DNA of 64,000 bases from Glaciihabitans sp. (GTDB taxonomy: Bacteria > Actinomycetota > Actinomycetes > Actinomycetales > Microbacteriaceae), in contig JAODMY010000070.1 in NCBI GenBank assembly GCA_025465535.1, forward strand, positions 1-64,000, read 5' to 3'. Shown one piece after another: positions 8,395 through 16,237 of the stretch. Within the stretch, counting starts at the first letter, position 1. Each line of letters begins with the position of its first letter. Both the position numbers and the translations under genes were made by a program. Below the pieces are notes generated by a model. It saw nothing but the letters and a program-made list of their open reading frames with translations, was not told where the DNA came from and searched no databases.

Positions 8395-9101
8395 GCGGCG
8401 ACCGCCCTCTTGATGAGTGCTGCTGCGGCAGCCGGGTTCGCGATGAAGGCGACGTGGGACCCCGGGATGGTCTCGGTCGTCGCACCCATGCGCTCCGCGA
8501 AGAAGTGCTGGACCTCGGGGCTGACCGAATTGTCGTCCGCAGAGACGAGGTACCACGATGGCCTGGTCTTCCAGCCGGCCGCGCTGGCCGGTTCGCCGAG
8601 GGCCGCCGCGGCAACCGCGCGCTGCGTTACGGCCATGACCTCGGCGACGTCCGCAGGGAGGTCGGCCGCGAAAGTCTCGCGGTATCCGGCGTGATCGATG
8701 GTGATGTCGGGTCCGCCAGGGCTGCCGACAGCCTCGTACGACGTGGTCCGAGCCGTGGTCCCGAGCATCGTCGGGGCAAACGGCGCCTGGACGCTCAGGC
8801 AGTCTTCGCCGACCTCGAGGGCGAATGCCGCGAAATAGACCAGGCCGACGACGTTATCGAGCGAGGCCGAAGCCTGCGTGATGACTGCGCCGCCGTAAGA
8901 GTGGCCGACGAGGACGACGGGACCCTCGATCGCGCCGACGTACGCCTTGAGGGCCTCTGAGTCGGTCGACAGGCTGCGAAGTGGATTGGCCGGTGCCCTA
9001 ACTGTGAGGCCGTCGGATTCGAGCTCGTGGATGATTGCGGCAAAGCCGGATGCGTCGGCGAATGCGCCGTGGACGAGCACGACGGTGGGGGAGTCGGTCA
9101 T
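8385..9101 (-). CDS. Alpha/beta hydrolase (small, EstC/RsbQ-like)
   Basis: A 238-residue alpha/beta hydrolase. The oxyanion-side motif VLVHGAFADASG is at residues 8-19, the nucleophile elbow GHSYGG at about residues 66-71 and a catalytic His near GSHVAFIANP at the end; the acid is probably in VSADDNSVSP. The compact size and HGAFADASG motif put it with plant-esterase-like (hydroxynitrile lyase/EstC) hydrolases often annotated as salicylate-esterase-like. Substrate unknown. AAGGT stands 8 bp before the ATG. It is separate from the YCII-sigma pair downstream (about 90 bp). Confidence 0.88.
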   Translation of the reverse strand: MTDSPTVVLVHGAFADASGFAAIIHELESDGLTVRAPANPLRSLSTDSEALKAYVGAIEGPVVLVGHSYGGAVITQASASLDNVVGLVYFAAFALEVGEDCLSVQAPFAPTMLGTTARTTSYEAVGSPGGPDITIDHAGYRETFAADLPADVAEVMAVTQRAVAAAALGEPASAAGWKTRPSWYLVSADDNSVSPEVQHFFAERMGATTETIPGSHVAFIANPAAAAALIKRAVAAVS

Positions 9102-9248
9102 GGAACTGTACCTTTCAGTGGGGATCGAGCCGCCCGGTCGGGCGCATCACGGGATGCCAGATGGCTCCCCTCGACCGTATGTCAGCCGGGTGTGTGCTGG
9201 CTCGACGCGAGCCGGGTACGGGCTGACTGGCCACCGGCAAAGCCGCAG

Positions 9249-10025
9249 CTAGTTGCTGAGGAAACCCAGCGCCGCATCCCGGAAGTGTTTCGACGTCGGG
9301 GCATTGAAGTGGTTGCGCCCCGGGATCTCGAAGAACGTCCCGTGCGGCGCCGCGGTCGCGAGAGACCGTGACGCTTCGATGATGCGATCTTCACTGCCGG
9401 TCGCGAACAGTATCGGCTGCGAGGGTGGGTTCGCGGGATCGGGCTGGACGCCGCCGCGCATCCCCTCGACCAGCGCGATGAGCGCGTGCAGGTCGTTGTT
9501 CGGGATGCCGCCGGCCATGCTCAGATACGCCTGCGTCAGGCGATCCTCGACCTCGATCCCGTCCGCAAGGAACGCGCGTGCCTGGTCAATCCGAAACCGC
9601 GTGAGCGGATCGCCGTCGGGAATTCCGCCAAGGACGGCGCGCGTGATCCGATCCGGCAGGTCGAGCGCGGCCTGCCAGCCGACTCGCGCACCGAGCGAGT
9701 AGCCGGCGAATTGCGTGTCGTCGATCATGTACGTGTCCGTGACGGCGAGAAGGTCATCGATCAGCAGCGCCATCGTGTAACTGGCCGGGTCGTGCGGCTT
9801 GTCGCTTGCGCCGTGTCCACGCTGGTCGAGGGCGATCACCCGGAATCCGGCGCGAGTGAGGTCACGCACCCATCCCGTCGCCTGCCAGTTGAGAAGGGCA
9901 CCCGAGGCGAACCCGTGTACCGCGACGACGGTGGGCGCATCCGCCGCGCCCCACTCGTAGGTCGCGATCTTGAGGCCGTCCGCCGACATGACAAATTGTG
10001 GAGTGACCGGTTCAGCGATCTGCAT
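9249..10025 (-). CDS. Alpha/beta fold hydrolase
   Basis: A 258-residue alpha/beta hydrolase with HGFASGALLNWQATG near residue 37, the strand-helix block GFRVIALDQRGHGASDKP, a nucleophile elbow GYSLGARVGWQ and a probable catalytic His in GRNHFNAPTSKHF near the end. This is the common esterase/haloperoxidase-like layout. The start at 10025 has GAGGG unusually close to the ATG; the internal methionine at 9989 (MSADGLK) is an alternative since the domain proper begins there. It is not fused or coupled to neighbours and nothing shows its substrate. Confidence 0.85.
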   Translation of the reverse strand: MQIAEPVTPQFVMSADGLKIATYEWGAADAPTVVAVHGFASGALLNWQATGWVRDLTRAGFRVIALDQRGHGASDKPHDPASYTMALLIDDLLAVTDTYMIDDTQFAGYSLGARVGWQAALDLPDRITRAVLGGIPDGDPLTRFRIDQARAFLADGIEVEDRLTQAYLSMAGGIPNNDLHALIALVEGMRGGVQPDPANPPSQPILFATGSEDRIIEASRSLATAAPHGTFFEIPGRNHFNAPTSKHFRDAALGFLSN

Positions 10026-10099
10026 CCCTCTATTCGATCACGTACAAACAACCTCTGTAGTCTTCTGCCTCAGGCACTTCCTGGAAGGATTCCCGCCCC

Positions 10100-10930
10100 T
10101 TGGCATTTTCGAAAAAATGGCCGGTTTTTGCGACGCTGGTTGGCATCCTCGCGGTCGCGTTTGCGGCCAGTGGATGCTCGTCCTCGAGCGTCGCCGATGC
10201 CGCACCGGCGCCAAAGGTCGGATCCTGCTGGACGACGACGTACGGGGCCGCGACCGGATCCTCGGACTGGGAGGGTGCGCCGGCAGTGTCGTGCAGCGCC
10301 GCCCACCAGTCGTACACCTATGCCGTCCGATCCCTGCCGCAAAAGCCGGGTTCATCGATAGTCGGGAGCGACGGCGTGGTTTCGAGCACCATCGTGACCG
10401 CGGCGAGCGACACCTGCCGAACGGCGCGGGATGCGCTGGTTGGCTCAACGACAGGCGCGCCGCTGCTCGTTCCCCTGACCTTCCTTCCGAGCGTCAAGGA
10501 GTGGGACTCCGGGGCGCGCTGGGTGCGCTGTGACCTCGCGGAAATCGCGATCGGGAGTGGCGTCGGCGAGCCGAGGCTGGCGCAATTGCCGACCCGCTTC
10601 TCGACGCTGGTAGCGACCCTGAAGTCCACGCCCAAGAGATTCGCGCTGTGCGAGGACGACCCGGCGAACAACGGTCCGGATGGCGCACAGACCACCTACG
10701 CGGACTGCACCGGCGGCGCCGATTGGACGATGGTGACTTCGCTCACCATGGCGGGAGCCAAGGGCGCTCCCTATCCGGGACTCGCGGCGCTCAAGAAGAT
10801 CGGTGCGACCAGGTGCGCAGTAGTGGTGAGGGCCACGCCGGGGCACGAGGCGTTCGCCGAGCCGCCCACGCAGACGCTGTGGACGAGCATCGACGATCGT
10901 GAGCTCGACTGCTGGATCAACAACAACTGA
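10100..10930 (+). CDS. Secreted lipoprotein, septum-formation-like (DUF4190-partner type)
   Basis: A 276-residue predicted lipoprotein. Lys-rich start, hydrophobic stretch FATLVGILAVAFAASG and lipobox FAASGC put the lipidated Cys at about residue 26. The mature part has regularly placed cysteines (GSCW, VSCSAAHQ, DTCRTA, WVRCDLA, LCEDDP, DCTGG, CAVV, CWINNN) and the pattern C-W followed by VxC-xxxH, which resembles the actinobacterial septum-formation domain family. That resemblance is suggestive only. It starts with TTG; GGAAGGA lies 10 bp upstream and supports it. Located outside the membrane; function not established. Confidence 0.75.
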   Translation: MAFSKKWPVFATLVGILAVAFAASGCSSSSVADAAPAPKVGSCWTTTYGAATGSSDWEGAPAVSCSAAHQSYTYAVRSLPQKPGSSIVGSDGVVSSTIVTAASDTCRTARDALVGSTTGAPLLVPLTFLPSVKEWDSGARWVRCDLAEIAIGSGVGEPRLAQLPTRFSTLVATLKSTPKRFALCEDDPANNGPDGAQTTYADCTGGADWTMVTSLTMAGAKGAPYPGLAALKKIGATRCAVVVRATPGHEAFAEPPTQTLWTSIDDRELDCWINNN

Positions 10931-10960
10931 CCTGTGGGGGTAAGCAGGCGAGCGCCCGGC

Positions 10961-11611
10961 CTACTGAATGGTGAGCGTCGGCGTCATCGCCTCGAGATCG
11001 GCGCTAAGCCCGACGTCGATCAACCGCACCTCGCCGGTGAAGGCCGAGGCCGGCGCGAGGAACAGCCCGGCCTTGTAGCCTCCGAACGTCACGGTGAGGT
11101 CCGCGCTCAGCACGGTCGGGTCGGGAACGCTTCCGTCATCCGGATTGATGCCGCTCGGGATGTCGACCGCGACGATCTTCGCCTGCGAAGCGGATCGTTG
11201 GATGGCCGCGACCACCTCGCGTGAAGTGCCCCGCAGCGCCGGGCTGGCGTTGGCGCCTATGCCGAGGATGCCGTCCACGATGACGTCGACAGACTCCGCG
11301 AGGCGAGCCGCGAGAGCGGGCGACCGCAGCTGTGCCCCTGCGGCGAGGGCGGCGTCGAGCGCGGGCTGGTTCGGGTGATCCGAGGTCGGGACGAGGGCGA
11401 CATCCAGTCCGCTGCCTGCCAGCTCTGCTCCCGCCCAAAGGGTGTCCGCTCCGTTGTTTCCTGACCCGACGAGCAGCAGGATGCGGTGGCCCCCGAGCCC
11501 GCGGATTTCGGCCGCAAGACCGGCCGCGGCCCGCGTCATCAGCGGCTCGCCGCCCGCGAGATGAGGTGCTTCTGCCGCCCGGATCTGCGCGGCCGAGTAT
11601 GCCTTGATCAC
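10961..11611 (-). CDS. nnrE: NAD(P)H-hydrate epimerase
   Basis: A 216-residue YjeF_N-type protein that epimerises damaged (hydrated) NAD(P)H so that the dehydratase can repair it. Visible family motifs: ILLLVGSGNNGADTLWAGAEL (nucleotide-binding turn), VDGILGIGANASP and VDIPSGINPDDG. The usual GNNGGDG is altered to GNNGADT. In many actinobacteria the epimerase is fused to the dehydratase NnrD; here only the epimerase half is present and no dehydratase is nearby. Start taken as the GTG at 11611 (VIKAYSAAQ), because the track extension to 11755 lacks homology and runs through the divergent hydrolase. It may be leaderless, as no spaced Shine-Dalgarno is visible. Confidence 0.85.
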   Translation of the reverse strand: MIKAYSAAQIRAAEAPHLAGGEPLMTRAAAGLAAEIRGLGGHRILLLVGSGNNGADTLWAGAELAGSGLDVALVPTSDHPNQPALDAALAAGAQLRSPALAARLAESVDVIVDGILGIGANASPALRGTSREVVAAIQRSASQAKIVAVDIPSGINPDDGSVPDPTVLSADLTVTFGGYKAGLFLAPASAFTGEVRLIDVGLSADLEAMTPTLTIQ

Positions 11612-11657
11612 CTTCCGACTATGGCACGTCGAGCACCCGCGGGTGTTCAATGTCAGG

Positions 11658-12416
11658 ATGACCGAGACGACGAAGTCCGCAGACGGCACAACCATCGCGT
11701 TCGACCGGGCGGGATCCGGCCCCGCGCTGGTGGTCACCGGTGGGGCACTGAGCACGCGGCAGGGCGCTGCGGAGTTCGTGCCGCTGTTGACCGACCGCTA
11801 CACCGTCGTCAGCTGGGATCGCCGCGGCCGTGGCGACAGCGGCGACACGTTGCCGTGGTCGATCGAGCGCGAGGCGGAAGACCTGGGCGCCGTGATCGAG
11901 GCCGTCGGCGGATCCGCGTACGCGTACGGGCACTCTTCCGGCGCGATCGTCTCGCTCGAGGCCGCGGCGCGGGGCGCGAACATCCTGAAGCTCGCCGTCT
12001 ACGAGCCGCCGTATGTTCCCGAGCTCGATGGACCGAATCCGATGGACGACGTGCAGCCCAGCCTCGACGCCGGCGACCCGGAATCCGCCGTCAAAGCGTT
12101 TCTCCGCGGAACAGGGATGTCGGATCCCGAGGCACTCACGCACGCCCCGTTCTGGCCGGCAATGGTCGCGCTCGCGCACACCCTTCCCTACGACCTCGGG
12201 CTCGCCGGCGACGGAACCATTCCGGTCGCGCGATTCGGCAGGATCACGGTTCCGACGCTCGCGATGGATGGCGGCATCAGCCCCAACTGGGCGGCCGCGG
12301 CATCCATGGCACTCGGCGACGCCATTCCGAACGCGCGGCGCCTAACGGTCGAAGGACAGAGCCACGCTGTCGCGCTCGATGTGCTCGTTCCGATCCTGCG
12401 GGAGTTCTTCGCCTGA
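11658..12416 (+). CDS. Alpha/beta hydrolase
   Basis: A 252-residue alpha/beta hydrolase. Strand/oxyanion region GPALVVTGGALSTRQG lacks the usual HG pair (TGG instead), followed by VVSWDRRGRGDSGD, the nucleophile elbow YGHSSGAIVSLEA (Ser near residue 92) and a terminal catalytic His in VEGQSHAVALDVL. The acid is probably in TLAMDGGISP. The family is common in actinobacteria. Start at the ATG of MTETTKS (11658); the gap to the divergent nnrE GTG is only 46 bp, so the two promoters must overlap and one or both transcripts may be leaderless. Confidence 0.87.
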   Translation: MTETTKSADGTTIAFDRAGSGPALVVTGGALSTRQGAAEFVPLLTDRYTVVSWDRRGRGDSGDTLPWSIEREAEDLGAVIEAVGGSAYAYGHSSGAIVSLEAAARGANILKLAVYEPPYVPELDGPNPMDDVQPSLDAGDPESAVKAFLRGTGMSDPEALTHAPFWPAMVALAHTLPYDLGLAGDGTIPVARFGRITVPTLAMDGGISPNWAAAASMALGDAIPNARRLTVEGQSHAVALDVLVPILREFFA

Positions 12417-12468
12417 ACCTTCAGAAGCGCTAGTCTCGTCAGCTCATGCTCGGCGGAGGTTAACGACG

Positions 12469-12500
12469 GATGCCGCGACGATTTCTCGTCGCGGCATCCC
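12469..12500. terminator. Perfect 14-bp hairpin between convergent genes
   Basis: GGATGCCGCGACGA-TTTC-TCGTCGCGGCATCC is a perfect inverted repeat with a four-base loop. It lies between the convergent hydrolase and hsp20 genes, about 50 bp after the former and 20 bp after the latter, and could stop transcripts from both sides. Confidence 0.7.
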
Positions 12501-12520
12501 GATCCCCAGGGTGGTGGGAA

Positions 12521-12925
12521 CTACGCTGCTGGCTTGACCGAGGCCTTCGCCGTGGCCTTCCTTGGCGCTGCGCCCGCGGACGTGGCCTTCTGTGCGGTCG
12601 CGATCTGGATCTTCCGCGGCATAGCCTTCTCGGCCACCGGGATGGTCACGCTCAGGACGCCCGCGTCGTAGGTGGCACTGATGTTCTCGCGGTCAACGCC
12701 CTCACCGAGGGTGAGGCGGCGCAGGAACGATCCACTGCGGTTCTCGCGAGCGAGCCAGCGTGCGCCCTCGACGCTCGGCGCGGTGCGCTCGGCGCGGATG
12801 GTCAGAAGCTGGCCGTCGACATCGAGATCAACCGATCCCGGGTCGATTCCGGGCAGGTCGGCGGTCAGTGTGTAGTGATCGCCGTCGCGGTAGAGATCGA
12901 TCGGCATCTTGAAAAGTACTGCCAT
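12521..12925 (-). CDS. hsp20: Small heat-shock protein Hsp20 (alpha-crystallin domain)
   Basis: A 134-residue small heat-shock chaperone that holds unfolding proteins in the cytoplasm. The alpha-crystallin domain spans about residues 10-105, with LTADLPGIDPGSVDLDV, the FLRRLTLGEGVD segment and the closing AGVLSVTIPVAEKA; the C-terminal tail is rich in Ala and Lys, and an I-x-I-like KIQIA is present. ATG at 12925 (MAVLFKM) has GAGGAGG nine bases upstream; the track's start is a TTG in that leader. Upstream lie a CIRCE element and a HAIR-like repeat, so control by both HrcA and HspR is likely. Confidence 0.93.
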   Translation of the reverse strand: MAVLFKMPIDLYRDGDHYTLTADLPGIDPGSVDLDVDGQLLTIRAERTAPSVEGARWLARENRSGSFLRRLTLGEGVDRENISATYDAGVLSVTIPVAEKAMPRKIQIATAQKATSAGAAPRKATAKASVKPAA

Positions 12926-12976
12926 TGTGCTCAACTCCTCCTCGTCGAACCTCGGCTCGACAATGTGATTCTCAAA

Positions 12977-12997
12977 GTTGAGTCGTACCGGCTCAAC
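12977..12997 (-). promoter_or_regulatory. HAIR-like operator (HspR site)
   Basis: GTTGAGT-N7-GCTCAAC closely matches the HAIR consensus CTTGAGT-N7-ACTCAAG, differing by compensated changes at two pairs. On the minus strand a possible promoter overlaps it: TTGAGC, 17 bases, then GAGAAT. HspR bound here would block hsp20 transcription. Confidence 0.65.
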
Positions 12998-13007
12998 GTT
13001 GATAAAT

Positions 13008-13034
13008 CTAGCACTCGGGGGTGGAGAGTGCTAA
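13008..13034 (-). promoter_or_regulatory. CIRCE element (HrcA operator)
   Basis: On the minus strand TTAGCACTC-N9-GAGTGCTAG matches the CIRCE consensus TTAGCACTC-N9-GAGTGCTAA at 17 of 18 positions. It lies about 85 bp before the hsp20 start, just upstream of the HAIR-like repeat. HrcA is the established CIRCE repressor; its gene is not in this window. Confidence 0.88.
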
Positions 13035-13133
13035 CAAATACGGCCCGGTTCTCGCAGGGCGAACAGGTGCACCGTGGCGGGCGGCACACGGGGCCGTCCG
13101 CGGACTCACGGCGGCGCTCACGCAGTCACTTAC

Positions 13134-13191
13134 GGGGTCAATGCGGTCAATCGGGGCGTCCGCGGATGCCCCGATTGACCGCATTGACCCC
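13134..13191. repeat. Perfect 24-bp-arm palindrome
   Basis: Arms 13134-13157 and 13168-13191 are exact inverted copies separated by 10 bases. Each arm holds GGTCAAT twice, and a further GATTGAC follows the right arm. It sits in the ~390-bp gap between the hsp20 operators and the AlkZ-like gene. The rest of that gap (13192-13319) shows direct repeats of TGGCGACGTGGG and no gene. Architecture (two half-site copies per arm) resembles the element at 37.7 and 55.7 kb, though the sequence differs. Confidence 0.85.
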
Positions 13192-13319
13192 GATTGACAT
13201 TGCCGCTGGCGACGTGGGCACGGGAGCGCTGGCGACGTGGGGCGTGCGATCACGGGAGTGCGTGCGGTGAGGGCGGCGGGCTGTACGGCGCGGTCGGGGG
13301 TGCGCGGGATACTGGGCGC

Positions 13320-14453
13320 ATGGCGATCGATGTGTCCCCGAGGGAGGTGCTTCGCCTGCGGCTTCGCACCCAGCGCATCGAGGGGGCGGCAAGCACGACC
13401 GCGGCCAGCACGACCGCAGCCAGCACAGCCACCGCCAGCGCGGCCACCGCCAGCGCGACCGTCGCCGACACAGTGCGGCACCTCCTCGCGACCCAGGCCC
13501 AGGACTTCGCGCAGTCCCTGTGGGCGGTGGGGCTCCGAACGCCCGGCGCTACCCGCAGTGACGTATTGGCCGCGCTCGAGTCGGGCGAGGTCGTTCGCAC
13601 TCTTCCCATGCGCGGGACCCTTCACCTGGTCCCGGCCGAAGACCTGCGTTGGATGCTGGGGCTGACTTCGGCGCGGATGCTGCGGGCCGCATCCACGCGC
13701 TTTCGTGATCTGGGCCTCGACCAGGCGACGCTCGACAGTGCGGAAAAGCTCGTGGCACGCGAGCTCGCAGGCGGGGGATCGGCCACCCGCGACGAGTTCA
13801 TGAAACTGCTCGAGCGCCACGGAATCTCGGCCGAGGGCCAGCGCGGCTACCACGTGATCTTCTTCCTCTGCCAACGGCAGCTGATCTGCTGGGGGCCACC
13901 GCGCGGAACGCAACAGGCGCTGGTTCTTGTGGACGAGTGGATCTCGAAGTCCCGGGAACCCGATCGGGACGAATCCCTTCGCGAGTTTGCGCTGCGCTAC
14001 TTCGCGGGGCACGGCCCCGCGACGGTTCGCGATCTCGCCTGGTGGACCAAGCTGACACTCGCGGATGCCCGGGCGGCGACCGCTGCAGCGTCGGGCGAAC
14101 TGACCGAGCTGACGCTGGACGGGGTGAGCTATTGGATCGCGACGAGCGAGCTGGATGCCGCGGCATCCGGGAGCACGGCCGCCGTGCACGCCCTGCCCGG
14201 TTTCGACGAGTACCTGCTCGGCTACCAGGACCGGTCGTTGGCGCTGGCGGAAGAGAACTCGAGCCGAATCGTGCCGGGAAAGAACGGGATCTTCCTTCCC
14301 CTCATCGTGGCGAGGGGCGAGGTGATCGGAACGTGGCGGCGAGCACAGAAGGGCACGACGATCGTGCCAGAGCACTTTGCCGCGGCAACCAAGGCCCAGC
14401 ACGCCGGCTTCGAGCGCGCAGCGAAGGCCTACGCGAAGTTCATCGCGGGCTAG
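13320..14453 (+). CDS. AlkZ/YcaQ-like DNA glycosylase, HTH_42 (winged helix) family
   Basis: A 377-residue HTH_42 protein. The family includes AlkZ and YcaQ, DNA glycosylases that unhook alkylated bases and interstrand crosslinks. The catalytic Q-x-Q motif expected of AlkZ-type enzymes appears as TQAQDFAQSLW (Gln about 59 and 61). Later family landmarks are RGTLHLVPAEDLRWML, LRYFAGHGPATVRDLAWWT and ALPGFDEYLLGYQDR. An odd low-complexity stretch of Ala/Ser/Thr repeats (residues 23-48, encoded by imperfect 15-bp tandem repeats) sits just before the Q-x-Q motif. The ATG at 13320 is used; the preceding frame runs through the palindrome. The stop overlaps the convergent DUF1761 gene by four bases. 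Confidence 0.85.
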   Translation: MAIDVSPREVLRLRLRTQRIEGAASTTAASTTAASTATASAATASATVADTVRHLLATQAQDFAQSLWAVGLRTPGATRSDVLAALESGEVVRTLPMRGTLHLVPAEDLRWMLGLTSARMLRAASTRFRDLGLDQATLDSAEKLVARELAGGGSATRDEFMKLLERHGISAEGQRGYHVIFFLCQRQLICWGPPRGTQQALVLVDEWISKSREPDRDESLREFALRYFAGHGPATVRDLAWWTKLTLADARAATAAASGELTELTLDGVSYWIATSELDAAASGSTAAVHALPGFDEYLLGYQDRSLALAEENSSRIVPGKNGIFLPLIVARGEVIGTWRRAQKGTTIVPEHFAAATKAQHAGFERAAKAYAKFIAG

Positions 14454-14872
14454 CTCGGCGGCCAGACTCCGATGATGACGGCCATGACCACGATGGTGAC
14501 CAGTTCGTGGGCGAGGTTCAGGATGGTGAGCCCGCTCGGGCGCTGGTCGAACGCGTCGTGGGTGACGAAACGCGCGGCGGTGAATCCGGCCCAGAGCAGG
14601 ATGCCTGTGACGATCGCGTTCACCAGGAAGCTTCCGCCGTAGAAGCTCTGCGCGATGAACACGGCGCCGGCCAGGACCCAGGCCGTAATGAAACTGACGA
14701 TCACGGTGGTGATGATCGGCCCGACGGCATCGCTGGCCCTACCGGACGGCGTCACCTTCGCGGCGCGCATCCAGTAGTTGCCAAAGACTTTTGGGGTGTA
14801 CCAAATGGATCCGACGACCATCGTCGACAGTGTTGCTACGACCACGGCCCAATAGTTGATGTTCGGGATCAT
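14450..14872 (-). CDS. DUF1761 membrane protein
   Basis: A 140-residue protein with four hydrophobic segments and the DUF1761 signature near the start (NYWAVVVATLSTMVVGSIWYTPKVFGNYWM), later LLWAGFTAARFVTHDAFDQRP and a final helix. It is an integral membrane protein of unknown function. Its 3' end overlaps the convergent glycosylase gene by four bases. It is followed upstream by two more minus-strand genes, but the 20-bp gap to the NIPSNAP gene makes co-transcription possible rather than proven. Confidence 0.85.
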   Translation of the reverse strand: MIPNINYWAVVVATLSTMVVGSIWYTPKVFGNYWMRAAKVTPSGRASDAVGPIITTVIVSFITAWVLAGAVFIAQSFYGGSFLVNAIVTGILLWAGFTAARFVTHDAFDQRPSGLTILNLAHELVTIVVMAVIIGVWPPS

Positions 14873-14892
14873 GCTCGAAGCATAGTGATCAC

Positions 14893-15219
14893 TCAGCTAA
14901 TAGCGGAGAAATCCGTAGGTGTCATGAAAATCGAGTCGACGCGGGCAACGAGCGGGCCGTCGACCTCGGACGCCGCCTTTGCCGAGATCCAGATCGGGTC
15001 GGCCTGCATTGCCGCCCAGTTCTCTTTCGGGTCGCCGGAGTGGCGCAGCACGTAGAGCAGCGTGTTCGGGATCTCGGACTGGATCCAGTAGCCGACGCTC
15101 TCCATCTGGTGACTCGCGAAGATCGCGAGCGTGTGATCGCGGAAGCGAGTCAGGAGCGCGTCGAGTTTGCCCTCGTTCGCGGTGTAGGTACGGAGTTCGA
15201 AGTTTGCGCTATCAGCCAT
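14893..15219 (-). CDS. NIPSNAP family protein
   Basis: A 108-residue single NIPSNAP domain (FELRTYTANEGKLDALLTRF, then IFASHQMESVGYWIQSE and LYVLRHSGDPKENWAAMQADP). The fold is a dimeric alpha/beta barrel like that of small stress-response and heme-related proteins; no catalytic residues are defined. It lies 14 bp after the serine hydrolase and 20 bp before DUF1761 on the same strand, so a three-gene transcript is likely. Function unknown. Confidence 0.88.
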   Translation of the reverse strand: MADSANFELRTYTANEGKLDALLTRFRDHTLAIFASHQMESVGYWIQSEIPNTLLYVLRHSGDPKENWAAMQADPIWISAKAASEVDGPLVARVDSIFMTPTDFSAIS

Positions 15220-15233
15220 GTGTCAATGATGGC

Positions 15234-16187
15234 TTACTGCATGCCGGGCAAGATGTGAGCCCAGACAAGATCGAGTTCAGCTCGCATGTCGGTGAGCTCA
15301 GCCGTCAGGACGACCACCGCATCCTGCTCCGGCATCACGATGCAGAACTGCCCGTCCTTGCCGTCGCCGCGGAACGCGCCGAACCTGCACTGCCAGAACT
15401 GGAAGCCGTAGCCCTGGATCCAGTCGGGCTGGTCCGATGAGCCCTCGTTCGAGACCTGCCGGGAGGTTGCCTGGCTGACCCAGTCGGCCGGCACAAGCTG
15501 CGCGCCCTCCCACTGCCCGTGCTGAAGGTAGAGCTGACCGAACCTGGCGACGTCCTCGGTGCGGATCGAGAGTCCCCACGCACCGACGGTGATTCCCTGG
15601 GGCGACTGCTCCCAGGTGGGTCCGGTGATCCCGAGGGGCTCGAAAATGCGCGGCGTCAGGTAGTCGAGCACGGTCTCGCCGGTGAGCCGCTGCACGATCG
15701 CGGACAGCAGGTAGGTGGCGCCGCTGTTGTAGACGAAGCGGGATCCCGGCTCGAACTCGAGAGGCTGTGCGAGTGCGTGGCGGGCCCAATTGGTGTCGGC
15801 GCCACGGTCACTGTCGGGAAGGGATTCCGACGCGTGGCCGCTGGTCATGGTGAGGAGGTGTCGCACCGAGAGCGCAGCGAGGTTCGCGTCGATTTCGGCG
15901 GGGACATCCTCGGGCAGCAGATCGACGATCCTGTCGTCGAGGCTCAGCAACCCATCCGAAATCACGAGCCCGACGGCGGTACTCGTAAAGCTCTTGCTGA
16001 GCGACCACATGACGTGCGGGATGTCCGGACCGCCCGGAGTCCACCACTGTTCGCCCACGACCTTGCCGTGTCGCAGGACCATCATGCTGTGCACGCTGTC
16101 GAGCCCGCCGAGGGCTGTGGCGAAATCGCTGATTGCCGACGCTGAGACGTTCTGGGACTCTGGGGTGCTGCGGGGAAGTGAGCTCAC
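15234..16187 (-). CDS. Serine hydrolase, class C beta-lactamase family
   Basis: A 317-residue protein of the beta-lactamase/esterase-type serine hydrolase family. The catalytic S-x-x-K is visible as MWSLSKSFTSTAVG (about residue 75), the family tyrosine in FVYNSGATYLLSAIVQ and a GDGKDGQF segment near the C terminus in place of KTG. No signal peptide is seen, which suggests a cytoplasmic esterase rather than a secreted lactamase. Start taken as the GTG at 16187 (VSSLPRS); the track's extra residues to 16244 reach into the divergent aldo/keto reductase. Transcribed ahead of the NIPSNAP gene. Confidence 0.85.
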   Translation of the reverse strand: MSSLPRSTPESQNVSASAISDFATALGGLDSVHSMMVLRHGKVVGEQWWTPGGPDIPHVMWSLSKSFTSTAVGLVISDGLLSLDDRIVDLLPEDVPAEIDANLAALSVRHLLTMTSGHASESLPDSDRGADTNWARHALAQPLEFEPGSRFVYNSGATYLLSAIVQRLTGETVLDYLTPRIFEPLGITGPTWEQSPQGITVGAWGLSIRTEDVARFGQLYLQHGQWEGAQLVPADWVSQATSRQVSNEGSSDQPDWIQGYGFQFWQCRFGAFRGDGKDGQFCIVMPEQDAVVVLTAELTDMRAELDLVWAHILPGMQ

Positions 16188-16237
16188 GATGACAGCGTAT
16201 CGGGCGAACGTGGAGGCGGCCGGCGTAGCGTAGAAGC

